In this document: piece by piece, positions 12,776-24,574 of the stretch
Layout: every line of letters starts with the position of its first letter
Numbering within the stretch: the stretch's first letter is position 1
Assembly: GCF_035046485.1 (NCBI RefSeq)
Contig: NC_085138.1
Span: 62,116,580 to 62,180,579 of the forward strand
DNA: 64,000 nt
Direction: 5' to 3'
From: Aedes albopictus
Lineage: Eukaryota > Arthropoda > Insecta > Diptera > Culicidae
Translations under genes and position numbers: made by a program
Notes under the pieces: model-generated
Seen by the model: the letters and a program-made list of their open reading frames with translations, nothing else
The model's database searches: none
What the model was told of the DNA's origin: nothing

Positions 12776-13414
12776 AATTCTATTAATAGTTATTTATGAA
12801 ACGAGTTGCAAAAAGTTTATTTTTTAAGCACGAGTCGGCAAGCCTCGTTGGATAAATGTACGACTCGTTCTGAAAAAATCAACTTTTTGCAACTCGTTAC
12901 ATAAATAACTATTATGCAATTCAGTATCATAATTTACATTTTATATAACTCATTTTGGTATCATAATGACCATTTTTTCAGAACTGGCTCATTATGCAAC
13001 TGAAATGAGTTGCATAATGAAAAAAGTTTTATAATGTTCATAATGCAACTCATTTGAGTTGCATTATGAACATTATGCAACTCAAATGGGTTGCATTATG
13101 AAAAAATCATTGCATAAAATTTTGTATGGAACTCGTTGCAAAACTCGTTTTTTTCAGCACTCTTCGTATTTATCCAACTCGGCAAGCCTCGTTGGATAAA
13201 TGTACGACTCGTGCTGAAAAAAAAACAACTTTTTGCAACTTGTTACATAAATAACTATTATGCAATGATTTTTTCATAATGCAACCCATTTGAGTTGCAT
13301 AATGATCATAATGAAACTCAAATGCGTTGCATAATGAGTCAGTTCGGAAAAAATGGCCATTATGATACCAAAAAGAGTTATATAAAATGTAAATTATGAT
13401 ACTGAATTGCATAA
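12776..13414. repeat. Nested palindrome cluster
   Basis: Several hairpins are stacked. GAGTTGCAAAAAGTT faces AACTTTTTGCAACTCG at about 12803-12898. CATTATGCAACTCA and its complement alternate at 13000-13100. A larger inversion pairs about 12913-13010 with 13300-13412; shared motifs include TTTACATTTTATATAACTC. CAAGCCTCGTTGGATAAATG occurs twice in direct orientation (about 12840 and 13183). This is a foldback-type element; no coding sequence is seen. Confidence 0.8.
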
Positions 13415-14309
13415 AAATATGAACAGCATATTTAGGTGAAGGAAAATAAAACAAACCTTACGTTTCACGTGCAAAGAAGCTACGACGATGCATACGGTAC
13501 ATGAGCTGCCAACCAAGCTGATGTGGTTCGATGGAAATCGGTACCAATATCTCTATTCTCCGTAACACCCTGACCCTGTCACATCTTGCCTTTTTTTCCT
13601 CTGCTGCGGTTGATTTTTCCACTTCGTAGGTACCGAACCAATCCTTTTGCTCTTGGTTAGCACTCACTTGGCACTTGTTTTCTTGGCAAGTCTGTAGATG
13701 CCGGATATCTCTACCTACCTTGTGCCATAGTGCGGAACTTGCTCTTGCGGGTGTTCTTTTTCCGGATCGGTCACACGACTTCGATCCTAATCAATAAATA
13801 ATAATCTTATTTTCATAAACAAGGATAGCCATTTTCGGTCGTCTTCGATCCGAGTTTGCTGGTTTTTTTTGGGACGTTCCAGGGGTAGGGAGAAACTCTC
13901 CCCGTCCCGGTCGAGGTGGGGATATAAAATGTGTGGAGCATTATTTTTTATGCTCGATTGTTCTCCTTTTTTTTTTGGTTCTCTCTCCATATTGGCTTTG
14001 GAATTCAGAGTCTGAATAACGCTCCTTCGGGGGGGATGCGGAGGGAGGCGGGGGAAGCTGACTCTTTTCGGGTTTATTGTTTGTTTATGGCCGTTTGAAT
14101 TCCTTCGGAACCGGGGGTTAGTGCTTGGGGGAGGATGAAAGGTGAGTCGTTTAAGGATTGAATTTCATGTTCATAAACAAACGGATTATGGCAGGTAGCA
14201 AATTTGTTTGGTTTAGTATTTTGCAGGATTCTCGCTTGATGTTGTCTTGGTTCAGTTATGATGCAGTAGAAACAGTGATGAGTATTTTGGAATTACATTA
14301 AGCTCAGGC
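13415..14309. other. Intergenic DNA, no gene seen
   Basis: No internal repeat or duplicate elsewhere in the window is apparent. Short open frames have neither domain features nor splice-supported partners. A G-rich stretch lies at 14020-14125. Confidence 0.5.
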
Positions 14310-16114
14310 CAAACTTGTGTCGACTTCATTAATTTCGTTGTGCAGCCTCTGGGCCTGCCTCTGTTGCAATGTCCTGCTGGGTTCTAATATAACACTTGCT
14401 TGTAGATGTCGTTCCCACTACTGCGTAGAGTGTCGCCGACCCACCTCTATTTTCGTCCCAGATTTTTTGTCGCGCTTGGCTTTTGAAGACATCGATGATA
14501 GAGATTCACGTAGGAAATTCAATTGTGAAGCCACCATGCACGATTTATACGATGTATACCGCAGGCATCTAATGATGAAGATCAGCAGTCGTTGGGTGTT
14601 CTCCACTGGTACACATCAGGTTTCACTGGCGTACAGCACCACAGATTTTTCGTTTGAGTAAGAACATCGGATTTTGGGGCGTAAATATACACACATTTCT
14701 TAAACTCTCAAAAGCAGCCCTCGTCTTCTTGATTTGTGCACCTATGTCGCCATCGGCTGACATTTGACTATCAAGGTATTGGATTATTGGAAGCTTTCAA
14801 CATTCTCCACTGTTTGTCAAGCTACCGTAGCACTGGAAGGGTTGACCGTGTTTACATCCAACGATTTGGTCTTGTTGACGTTGATGGTAAGACCTGCCGC
14901 TGAGAAGCTAAGAGGGCAACGTCATCAGCCAGGTCGAAGTCATTTAGGTACTAAATGGTAATAGGCTGGTACAGCTTCCCACGATCTGGTTTACGATCAA
15001 TCGCACCTACCAAGATCTCGTCGTTTACGATTAAGAACAGTAGCGGTGATAGTATACATCCTTGCCTCCAGTGTCGCGAAGCATCAGCGTACGAGTCACA
15101 AAAAAGCTGATAAACACCAAATTTGTATCACCCTGTCTCTGCGGTATCTGATTCTCTTCAGTCGCTAACACCAGAAAAGACAGAATCCCATCAATGTCAC
15201 CCGGTCACCCATGTTTTTCTACAATCATCCTGACTTGGATACGGCTCATGTGAGTGTCATGACTCTCTCCGTCGCCTCAAGCAGATGCATGCGCAACAGC
15301 ATGTAAAACTATGCATGTGTATTATCACAAGCACGGTACTACGTCATAAATCCTATTCGTTTTGCATAGCTCAGTTTAAACACACACATTGAGCGCACCA
15401 CGCAGTTCGCCCTGGCTACGGCAAACGCTCTCACTTCGCCGGTTATGCATCGTTGCTCAGAGAGATTGATTCTCTCGCAACCCGCCTGAAGCATACTCAG
15501 CAACTGCGAAGGGTGGAACCCACAACATGTTTGTCATTCCAGGCGTGAGCTAGCTGGTTCGTATCACCTTGGGAAGGGTGACTCCAGAAAGCGGTTCAAG
15601 TGATTGTCACGTGATGGTCGCGATTATTCGCAAGACTGCTTGCCTCACTCCAGTGACGACCCGGATGGGGTCGAACAAGACAGCGCTGTGCAGTGCTCTG
15701 CACGAAAATGTCTCGTACTGTGATTCAATGAGGCAGATGATTTTCTCCACCAGGTAGCGAGACTCTTGGAATTCATTAGTTTGCTCCAGAATGATACGGA
15801 GCGTGACAGGATCATCCGGCACGTAATCGTGTTTGCTACCGTCGGAGTGTTGCGTCAATCTTCTCCTGCATCCGGTTAAGGATCACTTCGCACAGGACTT
15901 TGTGAACGATACACAGTAACATGATGTCCCGCCAATTATCGCATACAGTCAGGCCACCCTTTTTGAGCACCTTTACTACAACGCCTTGCATCCAGTCATC
16001 CGGAAATGTCGCGGTTTCCCATATGTTGCAGAATAATTGATGCAGCAGTTGTGCAGATCTATTCGATTTCATATTACGAAAAATATTCAGAGATTTTTCA
16101 AGCAATTCTACCAT
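14310..16114 (-). pseudogene. Decayed LINE reverse transcriptase
   Basis: Reading the minus strand from 16114 downward gives recognisable non-LTR reverse transcriptase blocks. First comes a finger/palm entry with LHQLFCNIWE, FPDDW and GGLTVCDNWRDI (16114-15836). Next is a block with TLRIILEQTNEFQ and VVTGVRQ (15858-15640). The fingerprint GCILSPLLFLIV appears near 15070-15030, and the catalytic-type LADDVALL near 14920-14895. Finally there is the carboxy-terminal AWWLHN / RWVGDTLR-type region near 14540-14400. Frameshifts and stops separate the blocks, and about 560 bp of foreign DNA (about 15078-15640) splits the GVRQ/GC junction. The element is dead. Its clade cannot be fixed by eye. Confidence 0.85.
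15078..15640. other. Insertion within the LINE remnant
   Basis: The reverse transcriptase block is continuous up to GVRQ on one side and restarts with WRQGCILSP on the other, with about 560 bp of unrelated sequence between. Coding homology on both sides fixes the position, but no clean terminal repeat or target duplication could be read, so the inserted element is not classified. Confidence 0.5.
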
Positions 16115-18054
16115 GAATGCCTTTAGAGGTGTATCTAAGATATTCTACAGGAATTCTTCCATTGATTCCTTTTAAAAATTCTTAGTTTTCTTTAGAATTG
16201 TCTCCAAAGTTATCTAGAGATTATCCCAGAAATTAATTTGTATTTTTTTTTAATTTTCCTTGGATTCATTTCGGTATTGTTCCATAGAACACTTTAAAAT
16301 TTCCACCAGTTTTTTTTTTTGAAAGTTTTCAACGAATTTCTTTAGTAAATTATTTGAAACATCATCCATGCATTTGCTTCAGAATTTCCTCTAGTATTTC
16401 GACCTGAATTTTTCGTTATACATAGGATCTTCCAGAAATTTCTCCAAAAATTTCCTAAATAGCTTGCAGGGTTTTTCAAAAAAAAAAGCAAATCCTCCAC
16501 AGATTTTTTAGGTGTCTGTACGAGCACTTATTCGATGGTTTGTTCAGGAATTGTTTTAAAGATTTCATTGAAATTTTCTTCATGAATGTGTCCAGAAATT
16601 ACTGTGCATTATTACTTTCAGTGATTCAGGCAGGAATTTGTCAAGAGATTTCTGCAAGCGTTCATGCAGAGATACCTATAAAATGTCTTACAGTTTTTTT
16701 CTCGATGTCCTCTCTCCTCTTCTTGGCGTAACGTCCTCACTGGGACAAAGCCTGCTTCTCAGCTTAGTGTTCTATGAGCACTTCCACAGTTATTAACTGA
16801 GAGCTTCCTCTGCCAATGACCATTTTGCATGTGTATATCGTGTGGCAGGCACGAAGATACTCTATGCCCAAAGAAGTCAAGGAAATTTCCTTTACGAAAA
16901 GATCCTGGACCGAGCGGGAATCGAACCCGTCACCCTCAGCATGGTCATGCTGAATACCCGTGCGTTTACCGCCTCGGCTATATGGGCCCTTTTCTCGATG
17001 TATTACCCCAGAAATTTATCCGGCATTTCCTTTAAGGATAACTGCAATAATTTCTCCACGGATTCTTCAATAATATTTCCTAAGAGTTTCCAAGGAAATC
17101 CCTTTAGAAATATCTCAAGAGTTTCAAGGAATCTTTGTAGACGTTTATCTCGTTTTTTTTTCAGAAATTCGTCCACAGAACACCCCCAAAAAATTTTATT
17201 TAAAGATCTTTCCAGGAATTTTCCTCATTTTTTCCTAAAAATTCCACCAAGGATTTACCGAGACGTTAATCCAGGAAATTTTAAAGAAGTTCCTCCTTTG
17301 ATTTCTCCAAGAGTTTCCAGAGCATTTCTTCAGAGCGTTCAGATAGCTTCAGTGGTTCATTCAAAAGTGCTGCACAAGACTTTTAGAGTGATTTTACTGA
17401 AAATTTCTTCACTACCAAAATCCATGCACTCAAATGCGGAATTTCGCTGAAGTGTACTCATACGTTCATGGAATAATAGGTTCAAGCTGACACTTCAGAG
17501 GAGAGTCCGCTTATCTGATCAAGGAACTCCTCAGGGTTTCTTACAGATATTCATGCTGGGATTCTTTTGAAATTCCTTTGATAAGATATTTTTATTTCCA
17601 GAGTTTTTCAGAATTTTATGGGCTTTTTCGAAATTTCGGCAAGGATTTTCCTCTAAAGTTAATCCAAGGAGTTTTTTTAGAAATGCTTCTAAAAATTTGT
17701 TTAGCAAGTCCTGCAGGGATTGCTTTGGAAATTATTGCTAATGTTTCTCTTAGAATTCTTTATGTAATCCCTACAGTGATTCATGTAGAAATTCCTACAA
17801 TGTTTTTTTACGGCTCCATCAGAAACAGAAATGTCTCCTTGGATGTCTTTAGAGATCCCTGCAGAGTTTGCTCAGATATTTCTCCAGGGACTTTCGAAGT
17901 TCTTTCAGAAATTTCACAAAACTACTCAAGATTTCTAAAAAAACTCCCGGAAGATTGCCTCAAGTCATCCCTTGAAAAAAAAATCTTGGAAAAAAAATTC
18001 TTGAACTTTTTTTTTGAGAAATTCGTGGAAATAAATTCTATAGCAATATCTTGA
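16115..18054. repeat. 12-bp array, TCC orientation, degenerate
   Basis: Units such as GAAATTTCTCCA and GGAATTCTTCCA continue directly from the LINE remnant and are interrupted by the SINE at 16709-16989. The repeat is more diverged than at 1-11 kb. The ORFs up to 202 residues here combine array and SINE sequence. Confidence 0.8.
16709..16989 (-). mobile_element. tRNA-derived SINE, Feilai-like
   Basis: Read on the minus strand, the element begins GGGCCCATATAGCCGAGGCGG (A-box-like TAGCCGAGGCGG) and carries a B box GGTTCGATTCC, hallmarks of an RNA polymerase III promoter from a tRNA. It ends in GAAGAGGAGAGAGG-type purine sequence. Perfect 12-bp target duplications TTTTCTCGATGT lie at 16697-16708 and 16990-17001. 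It is about 90% like the copy at 41873-42151. Feilai is the known tRNA-related SINE of Aedes; the name is assigned by resemblance. Confidence 0.92.
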
Positions 18055-19250
18055 GAGTGACTTCTGGATAAATGTCTAGGATAATACCTAGGAGAATACC
18101 AAAAAAAAACTTAAAATACTCCCTTTATTCTCTAAGAAATAAAAAACGTTAAAGACTTATGGAGGAATTCTGCAAGTAATTTCAGGCAAAATGCATGAGA
18201 AACCTCTGAAGAAATTCTCGGAAAAACGTGTTGCGAAAATTTAGCAGGGATCTTAAAAAAATGTCTGCAAAAATCACATCAATTAATTTCTGAGGATGTT
18301 CTGACGGAATTCTTGGAAAAACTCCTGGAGTTAACTCTGAAGAAATTTAAACTACTACCTGGAGAAACTTCTGAAGGAAATCTTGCAGAAACTATTAAAA
18401 AATCCTGCAGGAATTTATTAGAGAACCATAGAATACAAAAAAAAAGTTTGTTGAAGGAATCTTTGAAATAATACCTGGAAGAACTGAAAAACCCTCTGCA
18501 AGTATTTTTTTTTTGAAGATTTTCATGGAAACTGCTAAGGAATAGGTTTAGGAGCAATTTCTGCGGGAATTGTTGAGAGAAATTTTGGAAAATGATTCTA
18601 AGGGAATCCCCGGAGGATGGCTTGAATAAATCCAAAGCAATGCCTGGAGGAAAATGTGGAGGAGAAACTTTTGCAGGAACTTCTAAAGAATCCATTGTGA
18701 ATTTGCTATAGAAACTACCAAATAAATGCCAGAGAAAATCGCCAAATAAATGGAGTAATACCTGAAGAAACCTCTAGAGAAACACAAGCAATGATTCCAG
18801 AAAAAGATTCGGCAATAGAAATCTAAATTCCTACAGTAAAACCCTAGAGGAATTTCGGAAAGAATCTCCGAATCTCTGTATTTTTTTTCCTAGAATTGCA
18901 TTTGTTGAAGAAACATTTGGAGAAATTCCTGCAAAAACCCCTGGAGAAAATCCTAGAAGAATTTCTTGAGAATTTTCGGAGAAATCCCAAAATATACCAA
19001 CAACATTTCTGAAAGTATGTACTTATGCAGTAATCCTTGGATTAATTTCCAATTGAATCTTTTTACCATTCCCAAGAGAAATTTTGAAATAAATTTCTGA
19101 GGAAGCCCGTGGACCAGCGTCAAGAATATTTTTTTAAGGAGTTTCTTGAGAAGCTTCTGAAGAAATGACAAGGAAAAATCATGTGGGAATTCCTGAACGA
19201 ATATCTGCTGGAATCCCTGAAGTATTTTTCAAAGAAATCCATTTACTGAG
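18055..19250. repeat. 12-bp array, GGA orientation, degenerate
   Basis: Orientation changes at about 18055 from TCC-type to GGA-type units (for example GGAATTCCTGAA, GAAATTCCTGCA). Together with 16115-18054 this gives another inverted pair of arms. No gene is seen. Confidence 0.75.
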
Positions 19251-19342
19251 ATGCATTTTGAAGAGATACTAAAAGGAAATTTAAGGAATCCTGCGAGAAT
19301 CTTGTTTCTGTTAACATTTCAGATAAATCCTCAAAACACCCC

Positions 19343-21334
19343 ACACTGGGGCAGAACTGAAAATACATGGAAAAAACCTCTAGCTCGTCGAGATGTCGAG
19401 ATACTCATTTGGTGTCTTCAGAGAAAATATTTCTATGGATATGGTCGATATTCTGAGTGGTAGGTAATTTTTCTTACGTTATTCGCATAAAAGTCCCATA
19501 AGTCATTTTGGCCAAATTGCATTTTAGCGATATGGTGTCTTCGGCAAAGTTGTTCGGATATTTATGCTGAAAAAGTTTGCTGAAGACGTCAAATTTCCAA
19601 AGCCTACTATTCTTGAGATATTGACCGATTTATAAAATACCTACCTAAAATCGATTTTTTTCATTAAAAAACGTTTTTAAACAAATTTAATGTCCGTTTT
19701 CGAGTTATAATAATGAAAAATACTAAAATAAAACATATATCGAGTAAATTAGTGGGAAAAATAAAATGTGCATTGATTTTATATAGAAAGTTTCCGAAAA
19801 TCACGCAAAATGTATATAGGACGTTCTTGCCGTCGGGCAAGTTCGGGCAAGTGATTTCATTGGCAATCACCTAAAAAATACATTAGCTTTCATGTAAAAA
19901 AATTTCACAGACATGATATTCAATGATTTTTGCTAAATTGAGTTCTAAGTTTACTGTTTTGGGTAAATTAGTACACCATTTATGTTCATAAAATACTACG
20001 TTTTAAGATGTCAAGTGAACCATAAAAAGTAAAGATACAATGTAGTCATAGATTTAGTTGTTTCTTATCTCCAAACAAACTGTAAAACACAAAAATGTCC
20101 CAAATGCCGCCAATAAAAGCATGCCTTGATTTTATCATACGTTAATGATTTATTCACACGTAATGTATTTGCGTGACTGTTTACAACACATCCAGATTTT
20201 GAAGAGATCTAGACATATGTTTGCTTCCTGTGATGGCCACTAATTTGAAAGCCAGCTAAATAACAGAGGAATCAAATAACAAAAAATAGTTATTTACTGG
20301 TATATGTCTGATGAATTGTTATTAATTTTGCTTAGTACGCAAAATATTTAAATATTTAATACGTACGACTAGGTTAATACAATTGAAAAGCTTTTCTACA
20401 TTTTTTTACTCACATGCTTTTGAGTTTTTAGATCATTGAATACATTTATTTATGCTTATAACTCTACACATTTTTTTAGTATCTGCAATAAAAAAGATAA
20501 TAATCATACAATCAAAAAATATTCATGATGTGTGACTGTATAACGCATTGACGCATACTTTCATTGGCGTTTGGGACATTTTTGTGTTTTACAATTTGTT
20601 TGGAGATAAGAAACAACTAAATCTATGACTACATTGTATTTATACTTTTTATGGTTCACTTGGCATCTTAAAACGTAGTATTTTATGAACATAATTTTTG
20701 TACTAATTTACCCAAAAACAGTCAACTTTAAACCCAATTTAGAAAAAAATCATTAAATATCATGTCTGTGATTTTTTTTTACATGAAACCTAATGTATTT
20801 TTTAGATGATTGCCGATGAAAAAACTTGCCCGAACTTGCCCGACTGCAAGAACGTCCTATATACATTTTGCGTGATTTTCGGGAACTTTCTATATAAAAT
20901 CAATGCATATTTTATTTTTTCCAACTAATTTTCTCGATATATGCTTAATTTTAGTATTTCTCATTATTATAACTCGAAAACGGACATAAAATTTGTTTGA
21001 AAACGTTTTTTAATGAAAAAAATCGATTTTAGGTAGGTATTTCATAAATCGGTCAATATCTCAAGAATAGTAGGCTTTGGAAATTTGACGTCTTCAGCAA
21101 ACTTTTTCAGCATAAATATCCGAACAACTTTGCCGAAGACACCTTATTGCTAAAATGCAATTTGGCCAAAACGACTTATGGGACATTTATGCGAATAACG
21201 TAAAAAAAATTACCTACCACTCAGAATATCGACCATATCCATAGAAATATTTTCTCTGAAGACACCAAATGAGTACCTCGACATCTCGACGATCTAGAGG
21301 TTTTTTCCATGTATTTTCAATCCTGCCCCAGTGT
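19343..21334. mobile_element. Foldback element with 772-bp arms
   Basis: Arms at 19343-20114 and 20563-21334 are inverted copies of each other with few differences, around a 448-bp AT-rich centre. Termini are ACACTGGGGCAG and CTGCCCCAGTGT. CACCCC flanks both sides (19337-19342 and 21336-21341), a possible short target duplication. No transposase frame exists. The arms are old enough to carry scattered mismatches but have kept equal length, so it is a complete non-autonomous TIR or foldback element. A transcript would form a very long hairpin. Confidence 0.9.
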
Positions 21335-21639
21335 GCACCCCCTTAGGAATTTCTGGCAGTGTCCTAGGAAGTTGTCCTCGAGATAATTCTTGAAATTTTA
21401 AGAAGAAATCTTGAGAAACTCATGAAAAGAATTTTAGCAAGAATGTTTCTTTGGCGATAATGACAGAAAAAATTCGTGAAATAAGAATGCATGGAAGGGT
21501 TTCCCGGAATTATTCCTAATTGGGCGAAGAAGTTAAGTTATTTCGTTGATTCGTACCAGTATCAGTATAGGGCTGAAATTTGAAAACCTTTAGTAACCAG
21601 TGCTTCAACTAGTCAGCCAGGTCGGTTAATAACTATCCA
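21335..21639. other. Short decayed 12-bp array
   Basis: A few GGAATTTCTGGCA-like and GAAATCTTGAGAAA-like units follow the foldback element and fade out. No gene is seen. Confidence 0.5.
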
Positions 21640-22060
21640 GATGTGTCTTTAAAGAGCATCGATGTATTCATCTTAGTCCCACAAAGGCGACGTGAGATTT
21701 TGTAGGTAGAGGAGACGAATGTCTCCTTCGTCGGATAGGGAGTCCACCCATGCTCTTTTGTCTCGCCTCGTATATGAGCAATGATCATGTCAATTTCTCC
21801 TCGAGAGCCATATAGCGCTGATGGACTTCGGATTTGGCTCCGGTTTTTGATGGCGTTTCATTGATTTTCTAAGCTTCTACCTGCCGGAATATCTGCAACA
21901 CGGTTCTCCAGCTCCTCTTCGAAGGACTTGTCACGCACGCGCATTGTCATCCAGGCGGCATGCCTGGTTCGTGATAAACATTAAAGTCTCCAAGTAGGCG
22001 TCCCGGCCGTATAGACTTATCTCTGTGACAGCTTCTGATAGTTCCTCGCCCGATTCGAAG
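21640..22060 (-). pseudogene. LINE fragment, endonuclease-RT linker
   Basis: A minus-strand frame reads RRDKRAWVDSLSDEGDIRLL, a motif typical of the linker between endonuclease and reverse transcriptase in non-LTR retrotransposons. The surrounding sequence is frameshifted. It lies immediately upstream of the first exon of the gene at 22068, in the opposite orientation, so retrotransposon DNA makes up the gene's 5' flank. Confidence 0.7.
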
Positions 22061-22067
22061 GTCTACA

Positions 22068-23083
22068 ATGAAAAGCTCAAAAAAGTAAGCTTCGAACTTA
22101 TTGAAACTTTCATCCAAATTTAATTCGTAAATTTTCTAGACCCGCAAAATTTATACGGCAACGAACGGCATCGAAAACCTCCCTCCAGAACCTTAGCAAG
22201 GAAACGGTCAAAGCCCCGTCGCGCATGCTTAAGCCTTCCACTGCTGATGACTCCTCTTCGCCGGCGGTTGACCCACCTGTCGTATTTGATCTGAACGGTC
22301 GAAAAATAAGGACTAATCCAGAGCCAGCACTCAAAGATGCTCACGAAGAAGTTGCGGTGGATCGTACTGAAACTGAAATGATTACTCCTCCATGCACCGA
22401 CCTTGTTAGCAAGCCATCCGAATTGATCGTTTCCGAATTTTTGAAACAGTTAAGTGATCTTTCGTGTTTGTTTTTTGAGCTTCATTACAAACTTTGAATT
22501 TTTCAGTAGACATGCTCTACAAAACATCAAGGATCAGGAGAATGAGTTCCTCAAAATCTTTCAAAAGTATAACAGGCAACCATCCGAAAGTCTCCTGGCA
22601 AAAGCGATCGGTGAACGCAGCACTTCCAAAAAGAACGTCCTGATCCAGTCCGAGAGTCACCCCGTTTTTGAATGCTGCTACGAAGGCGAAGAAAATGTTC
22701 CCAGTTCTACCAGCTGTTGCGAGGGGGCATGCCTGAAGAGAGTGGCCAGTCGGTGCTGTTTGGCCAACCAGTATGAAGGAGAATGTTCGGTAGGATTCGG
22801 TGGCGCCCCTCAACCAAGGGGGAACAAATTTCCCTGGCTGGCGTTCTGGAACGGTCTATCGGTGTTGATGATAGCGTTGCTGCTGGGTATTACCCTGTTG
22901 GTGAACTTTGACCACCTGATGGCCATTCGGAATGGGCGCGAGTGGAGGAGGGAGATGATTCTGCCTCCGCCGGTGGCACCAGAGGCACGAGGAGTTTTTG
23001 ACAGAATTAGGGACTTCCTGATGAAACTTTGGGTAGAACTGAAGGATATGATTGTGTTGGATGAGCTTGAGGGAGACTTTTAA
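22068..23083 (+). CDS. Three-exon gene, single-pass membrane protein of unknown function
   Basis: Spliced model: exon 1 22068-22084, exon 2 22140-22448, exon 3 22507-23083 (TAA at 23081). Introns are 55 and 58 bp, with GTAAGC...TTCTAG and GTTAAG...TTTCAG. Phases agree across both junctions and give 903 nt, 300 residues. The ATG at 22068 has A at -3 and the exon is open upstream, so an earlier start is not excluded; the ATG at 22225 (residue 35) is a fallback start. The N-terminus is Lys/Ser-rich, then comes an acidic, Pro-rich stretch and a possible short amphipathic helix at about residues 112-131. Eight cysteines follow at residues 165-202, mostly in pairs (ECC, SCC, RCC), then one hydrophobic segment at about 219-243 beginning WLAFWNGLSVLMIALLLG. 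The tail has 57 residues with a basic patch just after the membrane. No signal peptide and no family recognised. Length, phase and codon use argue for a real host gene. Confidence 0.85.
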
Positions 23084-23208
23084 ATACGATCTTGTCGTTT
23101 GTTAGTAGACCTATATCGAAACCTATTAAATCAGTATTCTTGTTCAGTGTCAGATCTGTGTAATATTCATAAACCACAGCCTTAACTCTATTCTCCTTTT
23201 TATCTCAC

Positions 23209-23219
23209 AATAAAATAAA
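23209..23219 (+). promoter_or_regulatory. Polyadenylation signals of the 22068 gene
   Basis: Two overlapping AATAAA hexamers (23209-23214 and 23214-23219) lie about 126 bp after the stop codon. The position is ordinary for an insect 3' UTR and supports the strand and end of the gene model. Confidence 0.65.
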
Positions 23220-23692
23220 AAAAAACTGTGACCCCAGCTTGTCGCAGTGATAAATAACCACAATCAATAAGTAAATCCCATTTTCTCGTATTCTTTTCTT
23301 TTGCAGGTTTGTCCCCATGATTTATGAGACTAAAATAAGGCGGCGGCAGTTCGGTCCTGCCGCCGGCGCTGTAAGCTACCTATATGCTCCTCTACATACA
23401 GAGATTGTCTTCGCACATTCGTAAGTAAGATACACAACACACTATGAAGTGATGTGACATGCTCACTGCTCAGCTCAGCTACAATACAAATGAATTCATT
23501 GTTCCGCACTGAAGTCGATGGGATGTCGTTAGATAAATCACAGTAAATGTGACTGAGTGAATCCACGTGACTGGCTAACCGTATTGCGGGGAAGATTAAT
23601 TAAAATCCATAGAATGGGAAGTCAAAAAGTTCGCGTTTAAAAAAAATATGACGATGGTTCACTTTTTCGGGCTCTCAAGATTTAAAGCCCCT
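23220..23692. other. Intergenic DNA, no gene seen
   Basis: Non-repetitive downstream flank of the gene. Only short open frames are found. Confidence 0.5.
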
Positions 23693-23694
23693 TA

Positions 23695-23957
23695 AGGGTC
23701 TCCATTTAGCCAGTGGTAAGGCTTTGGATTGCCAATCCGGAGACGGTGGGTTCGATTCCCGTTTTAATCGGGAACTTTTCTCGACTGCCCTGGGCATAGT
23801 GTATCATTGTGCTTGCCTCACAATATACAAATTCAGACAAAGAAAGCCCTTCAAATAATATCTGTGGAAGTGCTCGAAGAACACTAAGTTGAAGAGAGGC
23901 AGGCCAAGTTCCAGTTGGAATGTCGAGCCAAAAAGAAGAAGAAGAAGAAGGGGTGAG
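23695..23957 (+). mobile_element. tRNA-derived SINE, second family
   Basis: The head resembles a tRNA: A-box-like TTAGCCAGTGGTAAGG, an anticodon-arm-like GGATTGCCAATCC whose loop would present GCC (Gly), and B box GGTTCGATTCC. The body shares CTGCCCTGGGCATAGTGTAT and TGTGGAAGTGCTCG with the Feilai-like copies, and it ends in a (GAA)n tail at about 23936-23950. A clean target duplication was not found, so the ends are approximate. Confidence 0.85.
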
Positions 23958-24574
23958 AAATGTTATGCAAAGGGAGGCACAAAGGTCCTCAAGGGATAGT
24001 TTCAGTGGATTTAAGGGTAGTTGAGCGGCTTTTTAAGGAGGAAAAGAATGACAAGGACCGATAGGTATTTCAAGGAGAGAGGCAGGGAGACTTTCAAGCT
24101 TTCAATGAAAGTCAAGAAGGGCTAAGTGGGATTAAGCGGGATACTTGGGGTTTTAGAGAATTTACAGGAAACTTCCAAAGAAGTTCGTAGAGACTTCAGA
24201 TGGTTTTCAGAGATCTTAAGATGGACAGCGAGACAATGGATACCACTCGTTAACATCCAGGGGAGTGTAGTTTCAGAGATTTTGGTCAATTTTGAATTAT
24301 TCCGGGGAAACCCCTCCTTGCTATTACTTCGTGTTTTTTTCTGAAATGATCTCTGAAGGGACGTTCCTAAATAATAATTACATACCACTATATTTCGCCT
24401 TTTGGGGCTATTACTAGGCTAGTGTAGGGTTTGCCAGCTCCACAACAGCGCTACACTAGCACGCAAGCACCGCAATAATAGTGCCATGTGATTGCTTGGG
24501 TTCTTGCTGAAATTCGTTTTATGAGTTTAGCATAAATTCTTCTTAAAATTTCTAGAAAATTCTCCAGGATTACC
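23958..24574. other. Intergenic DNA, no gene seen
   Basis: Contains purine-rich AAGGAG-type runs at 23960-24200 and a TCTCCAGGATTACC array remnant just before 24575. No supportable gene. Confidence 0.45.

Noticed and set aside
15249..15529. Possible solo LTR (TGTGAGTG ... CACAACA) inside the LINE remnant
   Set aside because: TG/CA ends can be picked, but the flanking 5-mers do not match, so an LTR could not be supported.
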